Shown here in pieces: positions 46,571 through 54,940 of a stretch of DNA of 64,000 nt. How positions within the stretch are numbered: the stretch's first letter is position 1; each line of letters opens with the position of its first letter. The translations under genes were made by a program, and so were the position numbers. The notes under the pieces are model-generated. The model ran no database searches and was not told where the DNA came from. It saw nothing but the letters and a program-made list of their open reading frames with translations. The stretch is taken from assembly GCA_003697105.1 (NCBI GenBank), contig RFFQ01000013.1, positions 1 through 64,000 of the forward strand, in the 5' to 3' direction. The stretch comes from Gemmatimonadota bacterium (GTDB lineage Bacteria; 4572-55; J002).

Positions 46571-46602
46571 CATCATTTGCCGCGTCACCTCGTGTCCTGT
46601 TT

Positions 46603-48099
46603 TTAATTCACGGATACCCATCCTTTTGCGCGCTCTAGGGCGTTTTTCCACCCGGCAATCAATGTTGCCACGTTAGCGTGATCCATCTGGGGCGTAAATC
46701 GCTGATCCACCTGATACTGTTTGGCGATGTCATCCAAATTCTCCCAATAACCGGTCGCCAATCCGGCGAGATATGCCGCGCCGAGTGCGGTTGTCTCCGA
46801 CACACGAGGGCGAATGAGCGGCACCCCCAGAATATCCGCTTGGAATTGCATCAGCAGATTATTAACGGTTGCACCGCCATCTACCCGCAACTCGCGGATG
46901 GTAATGCCGGAATCCGCTTCCATTGCCGCCAGCACATCCCGTACTTGAAAGGCAATACTTTCCAATGCCGCCCGCGCCAGATGTGCCGCAGTGGTACCCC
47001 GTGTCAAGCCACAAATGGTGCCGCGCGCGTAGGAATCCCAGTGCGGAGCGCCTAATCCCGCAAACGCTGGTACCAGATAAACCCCACCGTTATCATTCAC
47101 ATTTGTCGCAAGCGTTTCCACCTCCGCTGAGGAGCGAATAATACCCAACCCATCCCGCAACCATTGCACCACAGCGCCCGCGATGAAGATACTACCTTCC
47201 AATGCGTACTCGGTTTTGCCCCCGATTTGCCACGCCACCGTTGAAAGCAAATTGTTGTGGGAGGTGATCGCCGTTTCGCCGGTGTTGAGCATCATAAAAC
47301 AACCCGTTCCGTACGTATTTTTAGACATCCCCGGTTGGGTGCAGACCTGCCCAAACAACGCCGCTTGCTGGTCACCAGCCATCCCAGCAATGAGCGCCGG
47401 AACGGCGAAAATGGAATTATCCGTCATCCCGTATATCTCGCTGGAGGAGCGAACTTCTGGCAGTAATGCCCGGGGAATATCGAGCAATTCTAGCAGGTCA
47501 TCATCCCAATCAAGGGTATGGATGTTGAACAACAGAGTCCGGCTGGCGTTGCTGACATCGGTCAGATGCAATTTCCCCCCGCTCAACTTCCAGACCAACC
47601 AACTATCCACCGTCCCAAAGGCAAGATGACCCGCTTTCGCCTTCTCCCGTGCGCCACCGACATTATCCAAAATCCATTTGATTTTGGTTGCAGAAAAATA
47701 GGCATCCACAAGCAGTCCCGTTTTCTGCTGAATCAGCCCCGCATGACCTTGCTCACGAAGCGCATCACATAACGGGGCGGTGCGCCGGTCTTGCCAGACA
47801 ATGGCATTAAAAATGGGTTCTCCCGTTTGGCGGTCCCAAATCAGGGTGGTCTCCCGTTGGTTGGTGATCCCGATCCCCGCAATCTGATCCCCGTGGAGTC
47901 CCATTCGAGCAATAGCTTCTGCCGCGACAGCCGCTTGAGACGCCCAAATTTCGTGCGGATCGTGCTCGACCCAGCCCGGTTGCGGGTAATATTGGGTGAA
48001 TTCCTTCTGTGCAATCGATTGAATCTCCCCACGCGAGTCAAATATCATCGCGCGAGAACTGGTTGTGCCCTGATCCAGAGCGAGAATGAAACGTTCCAT
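46603..48099 (-). CDS. glpK: glycerol kinase
   Basis: ATP-dependent glycerol 3-kinase of the FGGY family, 498 aa from the ATG at 48099, with AGGAGG 5 nt upstream. Seen: the family start [18 protein letters not shown], the substrate-binding QNRET-like [22 protein letters not shown], and the second-domain signature [18 protein letters not shown]. The neighbouring PfkB kinase is divergent. glpF and glpD are not in the window. Confidence 0.95.
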   Translation of the reverse strand: MERFILALDQGTTSSRAMIFDSRGEIQSIAQKEFTQYYPQPGWVEHDPHEIWASQAAVAAEAIARMGLHGDQIAGIGITNQRETTLIWDRQTGEPIFNAIVWQDRRTAPLCDALREQGHAGLIQQKTGLLVDAYFSATKIKWILDNVGGAREKAKAGHLAFGTVDSWLVWKLSGGKLHLTDVSNASRTLLFNIHTLDWDDDLLELLDIPRALLPEVRSSSEIYGMTDNSIFAVPALIAGMAGDQQAALFGQVCTQPGMSKNTYGTGCFMMLNTGETAITSHNNLLSTVAWQIGGKTEYALEGSIFIAGAVVQWLRDGLGIIRSSAEVETLATNVNDNGGVYLVPAFAGLGAPHWDSYARGTICGLTRGTTAAHLARAALESIAFQVRDVLAAMEADSGITIRELRVDGGATVNNLLMQFQADILGVPLIRPRVSETTALGAAYLAGLATGYWENLDDIAKQYQVDQRFTPQMDHANVATLIAGWKNALERAKGWVSVN

Positions 48100-48192
48100 C
48101 AAAACCTCCTACGGATAGGATGAAAACAGGGTGAATCCATCTTGCGACATCACGATAAACCGATAACCTGCTAACAGAAAATCCTGAAAGGG

Positions 48193-48221
48193 TTGACAGC
48201 GTTCGACCAATCGTGTATTTT
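48193..48221 (+). promoter_or_regulatory. sigma70 promoter for the PfkB kinase
   Basis: TTGACA (48193-48198), 17 nt, TATTTT (48216-48221), 54 nt upstream of the kinase start. Confidence 0.6.
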
Positions 48222-48274
48222 CACAGCGGTTGTTCATCTATTTTATTTCTTAATCTTAAATTTACGAGGATGTT

Positions 48275-49180
48275 ATGAGCATTGTAGTGGTTGGATCCGT
48301 CGCGCTAGATAGTGTGGAAACTCCGTTTGGTAAAGCCGAAAACGCCTTAGGGGGTTCGGCGACGTATTTTAGTGCGGCGGCAAGCTATTTTTCACCGGTC
48401 AATATTGTCGCCGTGGTCGGGGATGATTTTCCGCAAGAGGATATTGAATTTTTGCGCGAACGCGGTGTCAATATGGAGGGTTTGGAAGTCATCAAAGGCG
48501 GTAAAACCTTTCATTGGAAAGGGTATTACGGCTATAATCTGAATGAAGCTCAGACCTTAGATACCCAATTAAATGTGTTTGAGACCTTCAACCCCCAATT
48601 ACCGGAATCCTACCGTAATAGTGATTATCTCTTTTTGGCAAACATTCACCCGGCGTTGCAACTCAGCGTCCTGGAGCAAGTCGAATCTCCCAAACTGATC
48701 GCCGTGGATTCCATGAATTTGTGGATTTCCGAAACACGGAATGAACTGTTGACCGTCCTCGGCAAAGTCGATATTGCCATGTTGAACGATGGAGAAGCCC
48801 GCCAACTTTCCGGGGAAGCAAACCTGATCAAAGCGGCAAAAGCCGTGCGCGAGATGGGTCCGAAAGTCGTGATCATCAAAAAAGGAGAACACGGTGTGGC
48901 GATGTTTGGGGAAGATTCTTACTTTGTCTTGCCCGCATCCCCGGTAGAAGAGGTCAAAGACCCAACCGGCGCCGGCGACAGTTTTGCTGGAGGGTTTATG
49001 GGGTATATTGCCAAAGCCGGAAATTTGGAAGACCGCACCCTGCGGCGAGCCGTGGTTTATGGGAGCACCATCGCCTCATTCTGCGTGGAAGATTTCAGTT
49101 TGGAACGATACCGTACCCTGACGATGGAAGAGATTGAGGCACGTTACGAGACCTTTAAAGAGTTCTCCGCATTTGCGTAA
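48275..49180 (+). CDS. PfkB family carbohydrate kinase
   Basis: 301-aa ribokinase-fold kinase. The N-terminal start VVVGSVALDSVETPFGKAENALGG is the substrate-side motif, and DPTGAGDSFAGGFMGY is the C-terminal PfkB signature with the catalytic Asp. Compact size and absence of extra domains are typical of FCB sugar or nucleoside kinases. The substrate (ribose, adenosine, fructose-type) is not clear. It has its own promoter, and its stop abuts the convergent ABC ATPase gene. Confidence 0.88.
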   Translation: MSIVVVGSVALDSVETPFGKAENALGGSATYFSAAASYFSPVNIVAVVGDDFPQEDIEFLRERGVNMEGLEVIKGGKTFHWKGYYGYNLNEAQTLDTQLNVFETFNPQLPESYRNSDYLFLANIHPALQLSVLEQVESPKLIAVDSMNLWISETRNELLTVLGKVDIAMLNDGEARQLSGEANLIKAAKAVREMGPKVVIIKKGEHGVAMFGEDSYFVLPASPVEEVKDPTGAGDSFAGGFMGYIAKAGNLEDRTLRRAVVYGSTIASFCVEDFSLERYRTLTMEEIEARYETFKEFSAFA

Positions 49181-49993
49181 TCAATCAAATTGAGTTGGTG
49201 GGTCATCCCGACGAACGGCTTCCAAAATCTGGGTGATTTCTTCCTCCGTGGGTTCTAAATCATGGCTATCGGCGCGACCTTCTACAAACTGCTGTAACAG
49301 ACGATTATCGGTGGTACGCGCATCCTCCGGCGTACCCCGATAAGCGATTTTGCCCTCGTGGAACATCACCATCCGGTCTGCAACTTTGAACGCGCTCTTC
49401 ATATCATGTGTGATGACAATCGAGGTGATAGAGAGATTTTCCCGTAAACGAATGATCAACTCGTTGATCACATCTGACATAATCGGGTCCAGACCGGTGG
49501 TGGGTTCATCATAGAGAACGTAATCCGGGTCCATAATGATTGCCCGAGCCAATCCAACCCGTTTGCGCATCCCTCCGCTTAATTCCGACGGGTTCAAATG
49601 TTCAATGTTATGTAATCCGACTAAATCCAAGCAATGGCTCACTTTTTTCTGGATCTCTTGAGGAGTCATATTGGTATGTTCGCGCAACGGCAACCCCACG
49701 TTTTCCGCTACCGTCAGCGAGTCAAACAACGCGCCACTCTGAAACAAAAAGCCAAACCGAATCCGGACTTCGTAGAGCCGTTTTTTGGTCATCTTAGCGA
49801 TTTCTTCCCCATCAACATAAACCGCCCCGCGATCCGGCGTGAGCAACCCGACGATGTGTTTAAGCATCACACTTTTCCCACAACCGGATCGACCCAGCAC
49901 GACGAAGGTTTCACCGTCATAAATGTCCATGCTGATACCACGCAAAACGTGCTTGGTACCAAAACTTTTATGTAAATCAACGATTTTGATCAT
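49181..49993 (-). CDS. Mla-type ABC transporter ATP-binding protein
   Basis: 270 aa from the ATG at 49993, where the canonical MIKIVDLHKSFG starts; the longer frame upstream is promoter region. Walker A GRSGCGKS, Q-loop, signature LSGGMRKRVGLARAI, Walker B DPDYVLYDEPTTGLDP. LSGGM-R-KR with DEPTTGLDP is the MlaF/Ttg2A type that powers phospholipid transport between the membranes. The permease (MlaE) and MCE protein (MlaD) do not lie next to it. It ends directly against the PfkB gene. Confidence 0.88.
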   Translation of the reverse strand: MIKIVDLHKSFGTKHVLRGISMDIYDGETFVVLGRSGCGKSVMLKHIVGLLTPDRGAVYVDGEEIAKMTKKRLYEVRIRFGFLFQSGALFDSLTVAENVGLPLREHTNMTPQEIQKKVSHCLDLVGLHNIEHLNPSELSGGMRKRVGLARAIIMDPDYVLYDEPTTGLDPIMSDVINELIIRLRENLSITSIVITHDMKSAFKVADRMVMFHEGKIAYRGTPEDARTTDNRLLQQFVEGRADSHDLEPTEEEITQILEAVRRDDPPTQFD

Positions 49994-50033
49994 ATTTTTC
50001 TCACGTGTCCGTTTTAAAATGCGTGACCGCCCT

Positions 50034-50062
50034 AATCTAGGAGAAATAGGATCGAAAGTCAA
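50034..50062 (-). promoter_or_regulatory. sigma70 promoter for the Mla-type ATPase gene
   Basis: On the minus strand TTGACT (complement of 50057-50062), 17 nt, TAGATT (complement of 50034-50039), about 40 nt from the ATPase start. Confidence 0.65.
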
Positions 50063-50093
50063 TGTACAAATTTAACCAAGAGGATAGAGCTTT

Positions 50094-51140
50094 ATGCGAT
50101 ATATTTCAACAACGATAGCCATTATGCTGGCGATGATTTACCTGACCGGTTGCCAGCAGAAGCCCTCCGGTCAAGCAACCTCAGAACACCAGCCCTCAAC
50201 CCCCACCAAAACGCAATATCTCACGATTGGTACCGGGGGTGTAACGGGGGTTTATTTTCCGGTCGGTGGCGCCATTGCGAAACTAATTAACAGCGCCAAT
50301 ACCGGTATCAACATTACGGTCGAATCAACCGGTGGCTCGGTCTTCAATGCCATTTCAATGGGAAATGGTCAGTTGGATTTGGGAATGACCCAATCGGATG
50401 TCGCCTATCAAGCATATCATGGCGAAGGCGAATTTGAAGGTAAAGCCATTGAATCGTTACGGGTACTGTTTAGCTTACACCCGGAACCGATGCACCTCAT
50501 TGCTCGCCGGGATGCCAATATTACCCGCGTTACAGACCTTGCCGGAAAAAAAGTCAATCTGGGTAATCCGGGCTCCGGCACCTTGAACTTCGCGAACGCA
50601 ATTTTAGCGGCATATGGTATGTCTGAAGACGATTTGGGTAAAGCCGAATTTTTGAAAGCCTCTGAAGCGCCCGATTTCCTGCGGGACGGTCGAATTGACG
50701 CCTTTTTCTATCCCGCCGGCGTCGGCAATGCCGCCGTGCAGGATATTTGCACCACAACGGACGTGGTGCTTATTCCGATTATGGATGACGCCGCCGAGAC
50801 GCTCATTCGGGAAAATCCGTATTATGCCAAATCGGTCATTCCGCCAGGTATTTATAACTCGGTAGATGAACCCGTGCCAACTGTGGGAGTCAAAGCGTTA
50901 TTTTCCACCACAACCCGCATCAGTGAAGAAACAGCCTATACCATCGTTAAAACAGTGTTGGATAATTTTGAGGCATTTAAGGCGGCTCATGGCGCGCTGG
51001 CTTCGTTGGAACCGGCAAATTTACTGGAAGCCATCCCCATTGATCTCCATCCGGGCAGTGAGCGGGCATTTAAGGAAGCCGGTTTAATTGGAGAGAAGCA
51101 GAGTACCCCGGCGGAAGACAGCACGGCAACACCGGAATAA
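50094..51140 (+). CDS. TAXI family TRAP transporter solute-binding lipoprotein
   Basis: 348 aa. The signal peptide ends at lipobox LTGC (Cys18), followed by a Ser/Thr/Pro linker (about 20-42), then a TAXI-type periplasmic binding fold: YLTIGTGGVTGVYFPVGGAIAKL, TGGSVFNAISMGNGQLDLG, and the later NLGNPGSGT motif. TAXI proteins capture small organic solutes (such as glutamate or dicarboxylates) for TRAP transporters. The membrane subunits do not follow; the next genes are convergent ferredoxin oxidoreductases. GAGGAT precedes the ATG. Confidence 0.9.
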   Translation: MRYISTTIAIMLAMIYLTGCQQKPSGQATSEHQPSTPTKTQYLTIGTGGVTGVYFPVGGAIAKLINSANTGINITVESTGGSVFNAISMGNGQLDLGMTQSDVAYQAYHGEGEFEGKAIESLRVLFSLHPEPMHLIARRDANITRVTDLAGKKVNLGNPGSGTLNFANAILAAYGMSEDDLGKAEFLKASEAPDFLRDGRIDAFFYPAGVGNAAVQDICTTTDVVLIPIMDDAAETLIRENPYYAKSVIPPGIYNSVDEPVPTVGVKALFSTTTRISEETAYTIVKTVLDNFEAFKAAHGALASLEPANLLEAIPIDLHPGSERAFKEAGLIGEKQSTPAEDSTATPE

Positions 51141-51283
51141 TCCTTATCAGAGGTTGTTTTATCCAAGGCGGAGAGGGTAGCTTCTTCGCCTCTTTTTATA
51201 TAAAAACCCGGTCTCACTGCCGTAAGACCGGGCTCACCCACCCTTCACAAAACCTGTTAGGAGGAGGTTTTGAGGAGGAAAAC

Positions 51284-52723
51284 TTATAAACCTTCCTTAA
51301 TGGCTTTAACTCCCCATTTGAAGGCTTCTTCATTCATCGGAATCATCGCACATTTGTGCGCCAACGCTTGCCGGATGGCAGTCAAAAAAGTCTCTTCTGG
51401 GAAAAGATTCGTCACCGCCTGTAAGGCACCCAACGCCACAATATTTTTCACGACGGCTCGACCCAAATCAACGGCAATTTCCGTGAACGGCACACCGTAC
51501 ATCTGCGTGTTGTGGTTGAATGATGGCGGGTCACTAATGACGGAGCTGTTATAGAGGATCACGCCGCCCGGGGCGACATCGGGACCAAATTTGACCAAAC
51601 TCGGCATATTGAACGCAATCAATACGTTCGGCTTTGGTGATGCCGGTGATAGCACTTCATCCTTGGCAATGTGAACATCCGCATACGAGGTGCCCCCTCG
51701 CGATTCGGGACCATAGCTTGGGATGTGAGTCGCATCAAAACCTTCGTTAATCGCCATTTGGGTCAATAACAAGGCGGCGGTTTGTGCACCATCACCACCG
51801 GCACCCGCCAGTTTAAAGGAAATATCATACGGGTGCAGATGTTCCGGGAATTTGCTGGCAAAACGGGGGGCGGCTTCTCGTGCACCACCGGTGATAATAT
51901 CGGTCACTTTTTCCGGATCATGGATCGGATAAAACGGTTTGAATTCGCGCTCTGGGGCGATCTCTTCAATGATGTCCTTTTTCACGCCGAGGGGAAAGAT
52001 CGGCACCATGTTCTCTTCGACCCATTTTTCGGTCTCTAAAGTGGAAAGTTTAAGATGAGTGGGGCATTCCGCCAACACCTCGATAAAGGTAAATCCTTTG
52101 TTTTCAACCTGATATTGAATGCCCTTTTTGATTGCTTTTTTCGCCCGATTGCGTTGCTTATTGTTAAATAGCGCAACCCGTTCCACATAGACGGGACCAT
52201 CCAATCCGGCGATAAGTTCTGCTACCCGGAAAGGTTGCCCCATAAAATTATTCCGTCCGTAGGGTGAAGTAGATGTTTTTTGGCTCATTAACGTGGTTGG
52301 CGCCATCTGGCCACCGGTCATCCCATAAATGGCATTGTTGATGAAAATAACGGTAATCGGTAGCCCAATCTGCGCACTGTGGACAATCTCTGCCAACCCA
52401 ATCGAGGCTAAATCACCATCCCCTTGATAACTGATCACAATGGATTCAGGGTTTGCCAGTTTATGTCCCAGTGCTACAACCGGTGCCCGGCCATGTGCCG
52501 CTTGGGAATTCCCCACATCCATATAATAGTACAAAAAGACACTACACCCAACCGGAGAAATCGCCACGGTACGATCTTGAATCCCCAATTCATCAATCGC
52601 TTCTGCCATATACTTATGAGCCAAGCCGTGTCCGCAACCCGGACAGTAGTGAGTCGCGTGACCTTTTAAACCTTTTCCGTGAGCATGTCGATCAAATTTA
52701 TCATAAAATGCACTGACACTCAT
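51284..52723 (-). CDS. 2-oxoacid:ferredoxin oxidoreductase, TPP-binding plus gamma subunit fusion
   Basis: 479-aa fusion. Residues about 1-270 are the TPP-binding beta subunit (HYCPGCGHGLAHK, GDGDLASIGLAEI, then INNAIYGMTGGQ). Residues about 290-479 are the gamma domain (LAGAGGDGAQTAALLLT, YGPESRGGTSYADV). With its partner it oxidatively decarboxylates a 2-oxoacid to acyl-CoA and reduces ferredoxin; Vor/Kor type (2-oxoisovalerate or 2-oxoglutarate) fits better than pyruvate. Its start overlaps the alpha-subunit stop by 4 nt (ATGA). Confidence 0.9.
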   Translation of the reverse strand: MSVSAFYDKFDRHAHGKGLKGHATHYCPGCGHGLAHKYMAEAIDELGIQDRTVAISPVGCSVFLYYYMDVGNSQAAHGRAPVVALGHKLANPESIVISYQGDGDLASIGLAEIVHSAQIGLPITVIFINNAIYGMTGGQMAPTTLMSQKTSTSPYGRNNFMGQPFRVAELIAGLDGPVYVERVALFNNKQRNRAKKAIKKGIQYQVENKGFTFIEVLAECPTHLKLSTLETEKWVEENMVPIFPLGVKKDIIEEIAPEREFKPFYPIHDPEKVTDIITGGAREAAPRFASKFPEHLHPYDISFKLAGAGGDGAQTAALLLTQMAINEGFDATHIPSYGPESRGGTSYADVHIAKDEVLSPASPKPNVLIAFNMPSLVKFGPDVAPGGVILYNSSVISDPPSFNHNTQMYGVPFTEIAVDLGRAVVKNIVALGALQAVTNLFPEETFLTAIRQALAHKCAMIPMNEEAFKWGVKAIKEGL

Positions 52724-54204
52724 GCGGACACCTCCTTTAGCGAAAGAACTTTTTCGACAATTTCGTGTTGTTGCGGTAAAATTCCGCCGAAATGCCGGAT
52801 CGCCTCAATCGGAGGATGATTCTGGAGACCGGCTTTACTCAGTGCCAGCCGCAATTCATCTTCCAACTGACCGTTACTAGCTTCTGCCATGACGATCCGG
52901 TTGGCGTTTTTCAGCACCGGTTTCAGCAGATCAATGGGAAAGGGCCAAACGGTAATTGGACGGAACAGACCCGCTTTGATGCCCTTATCCCGCAACTCCT
53001 GTACGGCGCCTTTTGCCATCCGGGAAGGTGTGTTACATGCCATGATGATCACCTCAGCATCATCACAGTAGAACACATCGGCTCGTTGTTCGTTCGCTAT
53101 CATTTCCTCATATTTTTGATTCAGATGTGCATTATGCTCTTCTAGGTCTGTTTCGGAAAGTTGAATTGAGCAAATCAAATTACCGCGATGATTCCGGTCG
53201 CCATAAACTGCCCATTCGGGGATACCGGGTTTGCGCATGGTTTGCGGTAACATCACTTTACCCGTCATCTGACCCAGATACCCATCGGCTAAAATCACCA
53301 CCGGATTGCGATATTTGAAACTAAGTTCAAACGCCAGCATGGTCAAATCGAGCATTTCCTGCGGGGTAGAAGGAGTCAGCACCACAGCATGGGTATTTCC
53401 ATGACCCAAACCGCGACAAGCAAGTTTAATATCGGCTTGCTCTGGGGCAATATTGCCGAGACCGGGACCCCCCCGCATCACATTGATGAAAACGCCCGGC
53501 ACTTCCGCACCGATCATATATGAGATACCTTCCAACATTAAGCTAAAGCCGGGTGAAGAAGTAAAGGTCATGGAAGCTAACCCTGCACCGCCGGTACCAT
53601 ACATCATATTTACCGTAGCCACTTCACTCACCGCTTGAAAAAAGACACCATCCAGTAGCGGTTGCAACTTTGCCATTAACTCCGCACCTTCGGTGGAAGG
53701 AGTAATCGGGTAGCCATAAAAATGACGACAACCGGCTAAAACTGCCCCGACTGCCGCCGCGTATGTTCCTTTTAGGACCAAAGGTTCTTTATGCGATAGT
53801 GGTACCATCTCGTCCGGTATGGGTTGGGGCGTTGGTGCCGAAGTGTGGCGCGGACCAAACAATGCTGAAGGGTCTTCTAGTTCATAGTCAGATTGAATAT
53901 ATTCTTTAACATCATCAAAGTTAATTAAGCCTTCCAGCTTTTCTTTGGCGAACCCTGCCCCATCTGTACCCAGATAGCGCAAACTTAAGCCAAAAGGTTC
54001 TGGACAAGCGCTGACACATAAGCCACAACCATTACATTTTTCCAGATCGAGATTTACCGGGATAAGCCCCGTTAAAGGGTTAATTTCGGTGCCCATCGTT
54101 ATGCAATCTTTCGTACATGCTTCGATACAGCGCCCGCACCCCTTGCAATACTCTGGAAACAGAAAAGGCTTTGGCTTCTCTTTAAGCTTGGATACTTTTG
54201 CCAT
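52720..54204 (-). CDS. 2-oxoacid:ferredoxin oxidoreductase, ferredoxin plus alpha subunit fusion
   Basis: 494 aa from the ATG at 54204, which AAGGAG precedes by 7 nt; the longer frame to 54261 runs into the operator. The N-terminus is a two-cluster 4Fe-4S ferredoxin (YCKGCGRCIEACTKDC; KCNGCGLCVSACP). From about residue 130 follows the alpha subunit (AAVGAVLAGCRHFYGYPITPSTEGAELM, then GGPGLGN). Alpha, beta, gamma and delta functions thus sit on two polypeptides. Regulation is suggested by a consensus-like promoter and a 25-bp dyad upstream. Confidence 0.9.
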   Translation of the reverse strand: MAKVSKLKEKPKPFLFPEYCKGCGRCIEACTKDCITMGTEINPLTGLIPVNLDLEKCNGCGLCVSACPEPFGLSLRYLGTDGAGFAKEKLEGLINFDDVKEYIQSDYELEDPSALFGPRHTSAPTPQPIPDEMVPLSHKEPLVLKGTYAAAVGAVLAGCRHFYGYPITPSTEGAELMAKLQPLLDGVFFQAVSEVATVNMMYGTGGAGLASMTFTSSPGFSLMLEGISYMIGAEVPGVFINVMRGGPGLGNIAPEQADIKLACRGLGHGNTHAVVLTPSTPQEMLDLTMLAFELSFKYRNPVVILADGYLGQMTGKVMLPQTMRKPGIPEWAVYGDRNHRGNLICSIQLSETDLEEHNAHLNQKYEEMIANEQRADVFYCDDAEVIIMACNTPSRMAKGAVQELRDKGIKAGLFRPITVWPFPIDLLKPVLKNANRIVMAEASNGQLEDELRLALSKAGLQNHPPIEAIRHFGGILPQQHEIVEKVLSLKEVSA

Positions 54205-54243
54205 GCGTCTGCTCCTTACTATATGAGGGTTAGCTATAAGTCC

Positions 54244-54268
54244 AGCATTAATGAAAGTCATTAATGCT
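54244..54268. promoter_or_regulatory. perfect 25-bp inverted repeat in the oxidoreductase leader
   Basis: The 11-bp arms AGCATTAATGA and TCATTAATGCT are separated by 3 nt. The dyad lies 35-60 nt downstream of the predicted transcription start of the 2-oxoacid oxidoreductase operon and before its ATG. It could be a repressor site or an mRNA hairpin. Confidence 0.65.
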
Positions 54269-54308
54269 ATTTATTATCGGATATATTTAATAGTCGATAG
54301 TTTAGTCC

Positions 54309-54337
54309 ATTTTAATACTTTATTGACTATCCGTCAA
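54309..54337 (-). promoter_or_regulatory. sigma70 promoter for the 2-oxoacid oxidoreductase operon
   Basis: On the minus strand TTGACG (complement of 54332-54337), 17 nt, TAAAAT (complement of 54309-54314). Confidence 0.65.
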
Positions 54338-54468
54338 GAGATATTTTCATCTTTTAATAAAAAAGAGAAGAATACGGGTGAGTTCCGGGTGTGAGCGGTA
54401 ACAGGGGCGGCGCCGTGTGAAAGCGCGCCGCTCCTGTGCATTATTTGAGGTATTTAAAAGAAAATGTG

Positions 54469-54756
54469 TTAATCAAGGGAAGTGCGGGCAAGAAGTCGAG
54501 TTTTGCGGAGAACTAACCACACAATCACAAAATCCAACACAGCGCTACCTAACAAACCCACTAACGATTGAATTTCCAGATACTTTTCGGTGTAAACATA
54601 TAAACCTAAATTGGCAATACCAAACAAAAACCACGAAAACCAACTCACTCCCTCCACATGGTGGGAACGAAAAATTTTAATCAGTTGAATAACCGTAGCC
54701 GTCGGAATAATAATACCGGGCAACCAACCCATCCACGTAACAATATTTGGTGGCAT
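54469..54756 (-). CDS. SemiSWEET/PQ-loop-like small membrane protein
   Basis: 95 aa with three hydrophobic helices: PGIIIPTATVIQLIKIF, WFSWFLFGIANLGLYVY, and LVGLLGSAVLDFVIVWLVL. The layout (Pro-x4-Gln-like P-TATVIQ in helix 1, a HHVEGVSWFSWFLF loop, then a third helix) matches a single PQ-loop triple-helix bundle, as in bacterial SemiSWEET sugar transporters, which work as dimers. Function is inferred from topology only. It is monocistronic, and the gap to the oxidoreductase operon holds that operon's promoter. Confidence 0.6.
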   Translation of the reverse strand: MPPNIVTWMGWLPGIIIPTATVIQLIKIFRSHHVEGVSWFSWFLFGIANLGLYVYTEKYLEIQSLVGLLGSAVLDFVIVWLVLRKTRLLARTSLD

Positions 54757-54847
54757 TATAAATAATCTCCATTAATTGAAAGGTGACAAAACAAGCAACT
54801 CTGACATTTTCATCAGTGAAGATACGATCTATCCCGAAAAAATGAAA

Positions 54848-54883
54848 GAGTCTGGTTTAAAAAATTGCGTTTAAACCAGACTC
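54848..54883 (-). terminator. intrinsic terminator of the dtxR-feoB operon
   Basis: A perfect 14-bp stem (54848-54861 with 54870-54883), loop AAATTGCG. On the minus strand it is followed by a U-rich tract. It lies 58 nt beyond the feoB stop. Confidence 0.85.
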
Positions 54884-54940
54884 AACAACAGGAACATCCC
54901 CCCAATGGTAGTCAGGGGGTTTTCTTCTCCCTCCCGAACC

